DNA of 24,720 nt, taken from Plantago elongata. Lineage: Eukaryota; Streptophyta; Magnoliopsida; Lamiales; Plantaginaceae. Made by a program: the position numbers and the translations under genes. Location of the stretch: positions 1-24,720 of the forward strand of contig JAYMSP010002366.1 in the NCBI GenBank assembly GCA_036897095.1. The letters run 5' to 3'. Shown piece by piece: positions 10,023 through 19,170 of this stretch (position 1 is the first letter of the stretch; every line of letters begins with the position of its first letter). The notes below the pieces were generated by a model that saw only the letters and a list, made by a program, of their open reading frames with translations, had not been told where the DNA came from and did not search any database.

Positions 10023-10704
10023 GTGAGAAGAATAGGGTGTTATATTAATGTGTACTTCTAACCTTTATATTCTATTTTTAATTCGTGCTGTAATAAATTT
10101 ACGCCGCGTTATATGTGCTTAAGAAATAATAACTTTTAAGTGTAACTAGTACACAATAGTATAATGCTAAGAAAGTATTTCCCTTCTAAAAATAGAGTAT
10201 GTAAGACCACAAGCGAGTCTTTTAGAAAGTAAGTACAGATATAGAGGCGGCTAGAAAGTTTTTACCCCAGGTGTAAGAGAGTGAATACTTTTTAATTCCA
10301 GTCAACTTTTTAAACACTTTGTATAAGTTTATGAAAGCAAGCTAAAGGACTCATGTATGAAATCCTTTATGCTTATAAATTATTAAATACTATAAAGAAC
10401 TTTCTTACCCTTTAGAAGGGCTTGGTATTTATTAGGAAATTACTTTTCTCTAGAGTTTTAACAGGAATCTCCTTAGGCAAAGAACTCCACTTTCCGCCTT
10501 TATCATGCATCGGAATCTAGATATATCTAAAAGGTTATCGAAGCAAGTAAGCTATCCGTTCCTGGTTCTCCTGTAGCTGGAACCTCCGGAACCACATAAA
10601 AAAGTAAAGTGAGGTCTTTCCCGAAACAAAGTAAAGGAAGGAGTTTCCTAGTAGTCCCCTAATCTAATATAGTACAATGCTAAGATTTAGGTTTTTTACT
10701 AGCT
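10023..10704 (+). other. Probable large intron or inserted sequence in the accessory gene (A)
   Basis: About 680 bp without coding sense, AT-rich, between frames that read as parts of one protein. The borders fit an intron: AACTTG|GTGAGA at the left and TTTTTTACTAG|CTGAAG at the right. Within it, 15 of 16 bases are repeated directly at 10157-10172 (TAGTATAATGCTAAGA) and 10670-10685 (TAGTACAATGCTAAGA), which could flank a ~500 bp insertion of unknown type. No open reading frame or terminal inverted repeat was recognised inside. Confidence 0.45.
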
Positions 10705-12245
10705 GAAGAATGAATTGTTTGAACAAAATAATCTTGCATTGGCCACCATCCCTCCAGAATTTAAAGCCTTTGCTGAGATGATGACCAGAAGGACCACATC
10801 CCTAATTATTGCACAAAAAGATCTGGGAATGCAAAGAGATGATGACTTATAGACAACTCAGAAAGCATTGATGGAATCTAGTTATGCTGTTGGGAAAGTA
10901 GATAAGATGTATGAGCCACGAGAGCAGATCTCCAAGAGAGAACATCTACTACTTGGTCAGTTTGAGTCACTTCACTCTGAAGTTCAAAAGTTGGTACAAG
11001 GCTAGAATGTATTGAGTGCACACTTTGACTCTTTACAAGAATCCTATGTCAATTTTACTCAGACTACAATGACTAAGGGGGGAAGGATCAAGAAGAGATT
11101 CAGGCAAGAGGAAGCAGCCTGCAGAAAAACCCCTAACCATCAAAGAACATCCCGCCTCTTCAAGTCTACCACCACCACCACCACTGACTAGATCCAGAGC
11201 TTCACAAGAAAATCCAAGGGGAACAAAGTCCCCAAGGAAATCAGATAAACCTTCTAAAGAGAAGAAGAAGAAGGTGAGATCAAGAGAATTGGTAATGAAG
11301 ATACTTGCTCACAACCTGGTCAAGGATACAACAATCTGGGTGATGATGATATTGATCAAGAGAGTTGATGAAGTATCTGAACCAATAGTTGCAAGACCAA
11401 TTGCTGTCAGAACACCATCTAGACATACCAAATATGTCCAAGGTGGTTCTTCAAGTCCAACCCCCACAAAGAACACATCTAGGGAGCATCCCAGATGAAC
11501 ATAAGACAGAGGAGAAATGCAAGATTTGGGAGAACCAACACTGAAGATCTTCCTCTTAGACCAGAAGATGCATTAATTGAGTACACCAAGTCTCATGATG
11601 GCTAGTCTGCATATCAATGCATAAGAAAACTGAATGGCTACTGGATTCTGGATCTCCAACACTTACTGATGAATAGGGAATTTCCGGGTCCTATCTTTAA
11701 CCAGCTGATGGCATGGAGAGTTAATAGACCACATCTGATAAATCCTGCACATGTGAAAACATGGCTTGATTTTGAAGTAAAAGTGAGAAGATATGCCATG
11801 GCTAAGGATATGAAGGAAGATGTTCCTTACTTCAAACCAGATGATAATCGTAAGGTTCCAAAATTGCTGGGAACAGGTTACAACTCATAGAATAAGCTTG
11901 GAGTGCTAGCTCATGAATCTTTCGACATGACTAAGCAAGAGTTTGTTGATGACATGAACTATTTGAGAGTCATCTACAAGCATTTTAAACTCATAGGGCA
12001 TGCCCGGAAATGGAGAAGAGTCTACTAGATTAGACAATTTCATGACAAGAATCCTGATCTTGATTATAAAGAAAAGTGCAAGGTTGCCAGAGATACAGAA
12101 ATGGATGTAAGAATCTATCTCCTTGACTATGTCAATGGCAAGAGAGAGCACATGGATAAAAGATTCAGATACTAATCCAGAAGGACTGACTGAAGAACTT
12201 AAGGTTGCTGACAACCTAAGTGTTTTGAAGATTCTGAAGATTTGA
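10705..12245 (+). pseudogene. 3' exon of accessory gene (A): coiled coil, proline-rich linker, C-terminal domain
   Basis: Opens LKNELFEQNNLALATIPPEF and continues as a coiled-coil-like stretch to about 11080, with TAG stops at about 10849 and 11002. A basic, proline-rich linker follows (about 11130-11280; SSLPPPPPLTRSRASQ, KEKKKKVRSRE). The C-terminal part (about 11500-12245) is the best preserved: NREFPGPIFNQLMAWRVNRP, HVKTWLDFEVKVRRY, then KLGVLAHESFDMTKQEF after a TAG. The last residues shift frame near 12165 and end at TGA 12243-12245. I do not recognise this domain. It is deleted from B in this window. Confidence 0.5.
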
Positions 12246-12577
12246 AGACAAAGGATATAGAATGTCACTTGGAGCTTGGACTCTCATGTTGTTCTATTTT
12301 CCTTATGTATTGTTTTGTGTATTTTTGCTGATGTTTCTTTTGATATATTCTTTTAAGTTATCTTTATTCTGTAATTGATAATTCTATTGATCATACTCTC
12401 AGTTACTTTAACAGAAGATAACTTGTCAGCAAAGATCACTCCTTGTGATTTGGTTGATGTCTTACTTTCTGCACTTATATGAACTTAATTGCTATATCAT
12501 TATGAAATGATTAAGTACAGGAATTTGACTTCTCCAATTTGTAATAGGACCTTTGTGATAGTCATTGTTGTCTGATC
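12246..12577 (+). other. 3' untranslated stretch of element A
   Basis: About 330 bp of T-rich non-coding sequence between the end of the accessory gene and the polypurine tract. I see no gene or clear structured element in it. Confidence 0.6.
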
Positions 12578-12590
12578 AAAAAGGGGGAGA
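12578..12590 (+). promoter_or_regulatory. Polypurine tract of element A
   Basis: AAAAAGGGGGAGA, two bases before the LTR start TGTTAGG at 12593. This is the primer for plus-strand DNA synthesis, in the expected place just upstream of a 3' LTR. Confidence 0.88.
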
Positions 12591-12592
12591 TT

Positions 12593-13958
12593 TGTTAGGA
12601 ATATATGTTAGTATGATCACTCACACAATGACTTATCCTAGTTTCAGAAAGGTGTATAGTACTCTAGGTCACTTGACCATTGTAAAGAAGAAATACACTA
12701 AGTATGATATTTTTTAGAAACCTTGTAATAGGATGTTAGGACTCTGAATGTAATTTTTATTTTGCTTGAAGAAGACCAAGAAGGAGGCATCCAAGCAGGA
12801 GAAGACCTTTTGCACAAAGGTATCTGACGAAAAAGGAGGAAAGTCTCCTCAGATAGTTGCTTCCAGAAAGCTATGTATAGACTTGTGTTTTATTTACAAA
12901 ACAAAGTAACAACTAAGTTTCTGAGACAACAAGTTTCTGAGAGATGGAACATGTGATGCTTCAGAATGCTACATGCATACGTTGAGACTACATGACGAAA
13001 TATAGTACACTGCATTTAATGCTTGACAGAAATGTCACTATCCTTTTGCAGAACTCTATGGAAAGAGATATATGCATGGGAGTACTAATTTCATGATATG
13101 TACGGATTGAATTTGAAATATGTCTAACATATACTATTCAAACGACTAAAAGTCATCTATGAATATCACTACTCGGAAATTGAGAAATACACACACGCAT
13201 TCGAACTACAATCACAAGCAAAGTATTCTCTCAAGCATTCTTACTACCATTCTCCAAGCTATATGTTGCGACTAACAAACTCTAGAATTCACTAGTTGCT
13301 TAAAGTGTCTTGATCCTTCAACAAGTAGTGTAATTTGTGAAAGAGTTGAATTGTTGGATAACTATCTGAGATTCATTCTCTTGAACAAATCTCACAAACT
13401 TGGGTCAGTAAAGGCAAGCTACCATACATTGAACTAGTATAAAGAGAAGCTTACCTGACAAACAACATAACCAACACCATTCAGGCATGGAGTATAGGAA
13501 GTACTTGATTTGGGAAATCAACGAATAGCTCCAAGGTTAATATGAGTACATGAAGTACTTGGCTCTGGGAGCTGGGGAACAAGTCAGGGGGAACATTTGG
13601 TTGGGAACCATTTGTTATAGGAATCTTAGAATATGATTAATTTTAAGGAGAACTCAATTATCTGTTTTAGTGGATTCTAGGTCTCTGAAGGCCGAGTTAG
13701 TTTGAGGATTACGACACCTTCACACACTATACATCCTGTGTCATTTACTTTCTGTATTTACCTTTCAGCAACTCACACACACATTTAGTATTATAAAGCA
13801 CAAACTCATTTATCTATCGCATAAAGACTTCCGCTCTCTGATTATAAGTATCAGATACCTTCAAGTATCTGAGAAATCATGTTTATCGATAAATGTTTGA
13901 AAAGACTATTCAACCCCCCTCCATCTAGTCTTTTCCTTTGCCGTTATCTGGACCAATA
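12593..13958 (+). repeat. 3' LTR of element A (about 1366 bp)
   Basis: Starts TGTTAGGAAT directly after the polypurine tract. The last ~650 bp match the LTR of element B in inverse orientation, including the shared segments GTTGGGAACCA (13601), TTGGGTCAGTAAA (13400) and GTTATCTGGACCAA near the end. The end is set by B, where the LTR finishes ...CCAACA before the primer site; in A the last bases are CCAATA (C to T), so the usual TG...CA pair has become TG...TA. It holds TGCATTTAATGC at 13011-13022, shared with the spacers. Confidence 0.87.
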
Positions 13959-14038
13959 AAGAAAGTATTCTAGTTAGTTTTATTCAAACTACTTGTGATT
14001 CTCTGAGTATAAAGATGTTTATGTCTTTTGGAGCATAC
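13959..14038 (-). other. Intron 5 of accessory gene (B), cut by element A
   Basis: Minus-strand donor ACACAG|GTATGC. 80 bp of intron remain, ending in AGAATACTTTCTT at the LTR of A. The last bases resemble the pre-acceptor tract of A intron 3 (TTTACTTTCTTAG), so the break lies only a few bases from where an acceptor would be expected. Confidence 0.62.
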
Positions 14039-14149
14039 CTGTGTATCAACACAAGGTTCATCGACTTGAACTTCTGGAGAAATTGGTGCTTCAGATACAA
14101 TGTTGAGAGGAGTGACAGATTCCTCATCCACCTCTCTTTATGCTTGAGC

Positions 14150-14235
14150 CTGATAATTAAAATCAACATGTAAATTTTTGAAATATTCTACAGAAAGGGG
14201 TTAGAAAGATATGAATTTCTGAGAGTTTAACTTAC
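14150..14235 (-). other. Intron 4 of accessory gene (B), 86 bp
   Basis: Minus strand TTGGGA|GTAAGT ... TTTTAATTATCAG|GCTCAA. The next exon begins AQA, like AQEE of the exons in A. Confidence 0.7.
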
Positions 14236-14387
14236 TCCCAAGTTAGGAAGCTCAGAATCATTTCTTTCAGAAACCTGTGAGGTCTCTGGCAACCTTTCTG
14301 GAGACTTAGCTATTTTAGCAATGTCTATTTCCATTGTTCTGGGGAAGTCGCAACATTTTCCCCATCAACCATTTCTTCCGAAAGAAC

Positions 14388-14471
14388 CTATTCGAAGAAA
14401 TAAAGCATTTGATTAAGAAAATGAATTGTCACAAGTTATTCACAAAAAGAGTTGGTTCATGTTTTACATAC
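14388..14471 (-). other. Intron 3 of accessory gene (B), 84 bp
   Basis: Minus strand GAGAAG|GTATGT ... TTTCTTCGAATAG|GTTCTT. A near-consensus donor directly after an uninterrupted 36-codon exon. Confidence 0.74.
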
Positions 14472-14579
14472 CTTCTCAATTGAAGGCTCGGAAACAATCT
14501 CTTCAGAAGGTTTTTCAACCTCTGGAATCACTTGATCCTGTGGTGTTTCTACAACTTCATTTACTTTCTTAGTTGGAGC

Positions 14580-14660
14580 CTGTATAGAGACAAAATGAAG
14601 TTAAATATATATAAGAATTTAATAAAGACCAAGTTGTTTTTTTCAGAGATAATTGACTAC
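14580..14660 (-). other. Intron 2 of accessory gene (B), 81 bp
   Basis: Minus strand GATACAG|GTAGTC ... TGTCTCTATACAG|GCTCCA. AT-rich, T-rich toward the acceptor. Confidence 0.7.
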
Positions 14661-14766
14661 CTGTATCACATGCTCAGGTTCTTGATGTGTAGTTTGAAGG
14701 AACCTCTTCTACATTCAGAGGGGTAGGCAAAATTTCATCCCCCTGGAATGGTGTCTCCATGAAAGC

Positions 14767-14844
14767 CTGTAACAAAGGAATTTTATGAGTAACAAGTTAA
14801 CATTACACAAATGTTCACAAGTTAGATATAGATTACTCTGTTAC
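14767..14844 (-). other. Intron 1 of accessory gene (B), 78 bp
   Basis: On the minus strand AACCAG|GTAACA ... CCTTTGTTACAG|GCTTTC. Reading straight through gives VTE and a stop, which supports removal. Confidence 0.7.
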
Positions 14845-16441
14845 CTGGTTATCTTCAAGCAATGTGGCTTCCATTTCATGCTTTGAAGTTTCTAGTACTT
14901 CGAATCTTTCCTCTAATTGATCATTCTGAGTGCCCGTCTCAGTTTCATCCCTCTCAGAGAGTTGAGGAACCTGCACAGTTGCAGAAATTTCTTCAACAAT
15001 GATGTTTGCTGGCAACTCGAGTGTGGAAGCAATGTCATCATCTTCCAGCACTTTGTCATTCACCGCATGCCTTCATCTGCATGTTGGGGTGTGTCAACTT
15101 CAACCGACTTCTCCTTAGTTGCATCCTCTACAACCTTAGCTCTTTTTGGTAGAGGAGATGTGCTAGAGGCTCCACCATGAGTCTCTATACGTGATCTTTT
15201 GAGAACCTCTTGGAGTATGAGGTCAACATCTGAGTTTTCACTGATGTCTGGGACAGACTCATCAATGTCATGCAGATCATTCACGAACAGCTCTGGCATT
15301 TTGCCTAATCTTAAAGATCTCCTTTCTGAGATGGGAAAGGGTTGTTGGGCTTCAACATTCTCTGTTACTCTTTCTGAAGATGGTGTGTCAACAAGTAAGC
15401 CTTGTACACTCTTTTTAGCTCTGCTTTTCTTGGTCTAGGGTTTCTTAGCGACTTGGACCTCACCTGTATTTCTTCAGAATCACCTTCTCCCTGAGCAACC
15501 ATCTCGTCCTTGGCAGCATTTTTCAAGGCTTCCTCATAAGCATATTTGTACAAACTATTGGTCACTGGGATATCCATGTGCTCTCTGAGCACGACTCTGC
15601 ACTTGTCCAGTAGATAGCCAATCTTCAGACCATAGTGCATATTTTCTTTGGTATCATCACGACCTTTTACTATATTGGGCTCAAACTCCTTGACCCTGTT
15701 GACAAACTTCATGAAAATGTACTTAGCCCAATTGAAGGAGTTTTCCCTATCATTCAGCTCCTTCTAGAGAATGCTCATTATCATCCACCGTTCTAGACAT
15801 ATCTGGTCTATGCCTCCTTTGATTCCACCGAAGCACCGATTCAAAATGTTGGCAAGCACATTCCAGTGTTCAAAGAGATGTCTCGTCTTTATGTCTCCTA
15901 AAATGAACGAGGATGAATAGTCTTAAATTTTGTCATTTGTAGCCTCTTTGAATAGTACTCTGATGTTGTTATTCAGAGCCTTGTCTCTTGTGTTGATTTC
16001 AAAATTGGTACCACTATTCTTGAGACAGAAGATTTTGCATAAGGCATTACAATCAAGATATATTTCTATACCTTGAACTTTTGTTTTAATGAACATTTCT
16101 TCAACATCATTCACAGTGCGAGTGTAGACCTTGGAAAAATTGTAAAATTCCATGACATCTAATGATGACAAGCCACTAGGAGCAGCACTCAGAAACTTCT
16201 TGATGTGTGCTTTTGCAAGCATCTTCACAACCAAGTTTCTGTCTGGAGTGGAGGAAATAGCCACATTTAGATATTTTTCAACCATATGAGCACCCCAATT
16301 CATTCTGAGGCTGGAGGTCCATTCCTTAGGGTTGAAATTACCCAGCAAGAGTTTATTGAACACCTGCAATTCTCTTACTCCTTGCTTTTCTACAGAAGAG
16401 GTTGCAACCGAGTTCTTGGAAGAGGTCTTTAGGGGTGCCAT

Positions 16442-17298
16442 CTCTTATATAGATTTTTGAATAAGGTAATCGATGTGAGTGTTTGAGTTCGAGAGAATTT
16501 AGTCTATATTTTCAGAAGACTAAACAAGGAACAGATGATTAACAGAAGGATTTGCAGAAAACTTAGAGAGTGTTTGCTATTCTGATGCAAGATAAAATTT
16601 CAAATTTGGTAAAAGTGTTTGTCTCTTACCAAAATCCTTTACATTACATCGGCATGGAATACGTTTCTACTTTGCATTTAATGCTTAGTGGCCATGACTG
16701 TATTTGCAACATGCATTACTTTCTGAGATTCAATCTTACCCATTGAGATCAAACGTTTATTCATCAAGGGCTATGGTAATATCTATGTAATGATATCAAT
16801 CAACAAATGTTCCCGTGTCCACTTAATGAATTTTGGCAATACATATCCATGAGTCACTTTTAGTGTGATAGAACAAGACCTTTTGGACTTATCATTCAGA
16901 GAACAAGTCTTGTTTATGTTATTTATCATAAAAATGGTAAAAATATAAAACCCTAGACATGTTTGACTCTAAAAAATATGTACTTTGTAGGACTATTTGT
17001 TCCCCCATACTTCATGACTTAAATGGATTTTTGAGTTCTCCTTTCAGAAAATACCAATGGATATTGGTCTGTCCATAGTATTTGAGTTCTAGTTTTATAT
17101 ACTTATGGACTATATACCAACTTGCCTCTCTGGATTTCTTTTTCTAGAAAACCTTAGCATCCTTCTTTTCATATAGGTTACTTGAATACCCGTTTCAGAA
17201 ACCTTTTTCCTTTTCCCTATTCTTACTCACCTTTTTTTAGAGATTTAGAACTTTTTAGTTCATTGGCAACTCCATTAACCCAAGACTAAGTCTTAAGG
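16442..17298 (-). other. Spacer of element B between pol and accessory gene
   Basis: Non-coding. Colinear blocks shared with the A spacer include ATAAGTCCAAA (near 16888), GCATTAAATGCA (16673-16684), AGACAAACACTTTT (16611-16624) and the acceptor-like run ending at 16520. ATCTATATA lies just before the ATG in both elements. No gene is seen. Confidence 0.7.
16600..16643 (-). promoter_or_regulatory. Conserved leader block upstream of the accessory gene (B)
   Basis: Minus-strand AAAGGATTTTGG then AGACAAACACTTTT, matching A at 6060-6105. Conservation of this non-coding block in a diverged pair suggests a promoter or leader function. Confidence 0.4.
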
Positions 17299-19170
17299 TT
17301 AAAATCGTACTTTCCTGGAGTAGCTTAGTGAAGATATCTGCAAGCTGATTTTCACTACCAACTTTAGAATCTCTATATTGCCCTTTTTAACATGATCTCT
17401 GATGAAGTGGTGTCTGACATCAATGTGCTTAGTTATAGCATGGAACTTGGGATTCTGGGTAATAACAATAGCACTTGTGTTGTTACAAAAAATAGGAGTT
17501 TTCTCTTCAATTAGTCCATAGTCTCTGAGTTGTTGTTGTATCCATAATATTTGAGTAGCACAACAACCATCAACAATATATTCAGCCTCTGTGGTATAAG
17601 TAGCAATCGAGTTTTGCTTCTTGCTAAACCATGAGACAAGTCTAGTGCCCAGAAATTGACAAGTTCCTGCAGTACCTTTCCTATCAAGTATTGATCCAGC
17701 ATAGTCATCATCTGAGTAGCCAAACAAACTCAATCCACTTTCTTTAGGATACCATAACCAAAATTCTAAAGTACCTTTAACATATCTTAATATCTTTATA
17801 GCAATATTGTAGTGTGATTGCATAGGATTTGTCTGAAATCTAGCACACACACACCAACTGCATATTGAATATCAGGTCTGCTTGCCGTAAGGTAGAGTAG
17901 TGAACCTATCAACTTCCTATACTTTTGTTCTTCAGTACTCTTATCACATTCAGTATAAGTCATTTTGGTTCCTATGCTCATAGTTATCTTAGCATTCTTT
18001 TCAGAAGGCTTTAGATTGAACTTGTTGAGTATATCTCTTGCATACCTTGTTTAACTAATGAATATTTCATCATTGACTTGCTTGACTTGCAATCCTAGGA
18101 AATAGTTGAATTCTCCCATCATGCTCATCTCAAATTTTCTTTTCATGAGATTTGCTAAACCATCACAAAGTTGCTTGTCTTTAGATCCAAATATAATGTC
18201 ATCAACATATACTTGAACTATAAGTAGTTTCCTTCATGATTTGAAGTAAATAAAGTTTTATCAACTTCACCTTTCTTAAAATCACTTTTCAGAAGGTATT
18301 TGGCCAAAGTTCACACCATGCACTTGGAGCCTGATTCAGTCCATATAGAGCTTTCTGTAACTTATAGACCATTCTATTTTATGAGGAAACTTCAAGGCCT
18401 AGTGGCTGATCAACATCAACTTCCTCAGCAAGTTCACCATTCAGAAATGCGCTCTTAACATCCATTTGGTAAACTTTAAAGTCATTATGAGCTGCAAAGG
18501 CTAGAAATAGTCTAACTGCATCCAATCTTGCAACTGGTGCAATTGACTCATCAAAGTATAAGCCTTTAGTCTGGGTAAATCACTTGGCAACCAACCAAGC
18601 CTTGTTTCCGGTTATTTCACCAGACTCATTGATTTTGTTTCTGAAAATCCACTTAGTTCCAATCACATATATTCCTTCTACAAATGGAACTAATTTCCAG
18701 ACCTTGTTTCTCTCAAATGGATCCAACTCTTCTTGCATTGCAGAGATCCAGTCTTGATCCTTTAATGCATCTTCAATAGTTTTAGGTTCAATGTTTGAGA
18801 TAAAACCTCGAAAGAGAGAATCAACATTTTCAGTGATTGCTCTTCTAGTTCTAACACCTTGATCAATAGGACCAATCACATCCTTTGCATGATTATCCCT
18901 AATCAACTTCTTAATGTGTTTTGAACTAGTAGAGACACTATATACGTGATCTGAATGTGAATCACTACGATTATGACTTGATACTTCTGCAATATTAGTG
19001 ATATTTTGTACACTAGAAGTGTGGTAAATATCAGACACTTGTTCAGTGTGAGAGATTTATGGAACACGACATTCAGATAGGTCATTCCCAAAAAGGTCTC
19101 TATGATGAATATTCTCAGTTTCCACTTTTGGAATTCTCATAGGAAATTATTCATCATGTCTAGGAGTCAT
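17299..19170 (-). pseudogene. RT-RH: Reverse transcriptase and RNase H of element B, YVDD retained, broken
   Basis: The RT part is open 19038-18580 and ends at a TGA after WLVAK, where the family has Gly. It continues in broken frames with DESIAPVARLDAVR, YQMDVKSAFLNG and LYGLNQAPSAW. The catalytic YVDD codons are at 18209-18198. RNase H is open at 17981-17796 and, after a one-base shift, 17850-17299, with GYSDDDYAGS, SWFSKKQNSIA, TEAEYIV and KHIDVRHHFIRDH. The C-terminal ADIFTKPL motif is lost by a frameshift near 17340. Compared with A, B keeps the palm motif but has other lesions. Confidence 0.9.

Larger units (their letters stand above)
6258..12245 (+). pseudogene. Multi-exon accessory (env-position) gene of element A, broken
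   Basis: Gene between pol and the 3' LTR, where some plant copia elements carry an 'env-like' frame. I see no signal peptide, transmembrane segment or glycoprotein features, so I do not call it an envelope. ATG 6258 aligns with the ATG of B at 16441 (both open with a basic Ser/Lys/Ala-rich N-terminus). Exon 1 (6258-7946): N-terminal domain with VEKHLEV, LDVLEFYNN and FILGDF, similar to the putative plant transposon protein domain (tentative), then a Lys-rich and an acidic linker. Exons 2-5 (8027-8138, 8221-8330, 8412-8560, 8650-8761) are short acidic repeats beginning with AQEE-like residues. Exon 6 (from 8875) holds coiled coils. After a probable long intron (10023-10704) comes a coiled-coil, a basic proline-rich stretch and a C-terminal domain. 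Breaks include TAA 6444-6446, a frameshift near 6830, and stops in most exons. Confidence 0.72.
1..13958 (+). mobile_element. Element A: Ty1/copia LTR retrotransposon with a giant 3' accessory gene (5' end outside window)
   Basis: The order gag (CCHC knuckle), protease (DSG), integrase (HHCC, D-D-35-E), RT, RNase H is that of Ty1/copia; integrase ahead of RT excludes Ty3/gypsy. The 5' LTR, primer site and first ~100 gag residues lie left of the window. Between pol (ends 5449) and the polypurine tract (12578) there are about 7.1 kb, longer than gag-pol itself; an extra gene at this place recalls the SIRE/Maximus lineage of plant copia elements, an assignment made from architecture only. Every gene carries stops and frameshifts, so the copy is defective. 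Adding the missing gag start and an LTR as long as the 3' one suggests an original of roughly 15-16 kb (inference). The right end abuts element B. Confidence 0.93.
14039..16441 (-). pseudogene. Multi-exon accessory gene of element B, exons 1-5, broken and truncated
   Basis: Same gene as at 6258 in A. ATG at 16441 opens MAPLKTSSKNSVATSS; the first frame runs to 15923, then continues after a TAA, with another TAG near 15765 and frameshifts near 15420 and 15065. Exon 1 ends ...LLEDNQ at 14845. Exon 2 is 14661-14766 (106 bp, one frameshift), exon 3 14472-14579 (108 bp, 36 uninterrupted codons beginning APTKKVNEVVETP), exon 4 14236-14387 (152 bp, one frameshift), exon 5 14039-14149 (111 bp, 37 codons with one TAA). 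Each exon starts at a codon boundary, mostly with GCT, and most end in CAG or AAG before GT. The gene then stops because element A begins inside intron 5. Confidence 0.74.

Noticed and set aside
6258-12245. Envelope glycoprotein gene
   Set aside because: The position fits, but I see no signal peptide, hydrophobic membrane segment or cysteine pattern; the protein is charged and coiled-coil rich.
11906-12268. 120-codon - strand open frame
   Set aside because: Antisense shadow of the accessory gene C-terminus of A; low-complexity composition and no family match.
15199-15438. Plus-strand open frames over the accessory gene of B
   Set aside because: Mirror of the Glu/Ser-rich minus-strand exon; the minus-strand peptide aligns with that of A, the plus-strand one does not.
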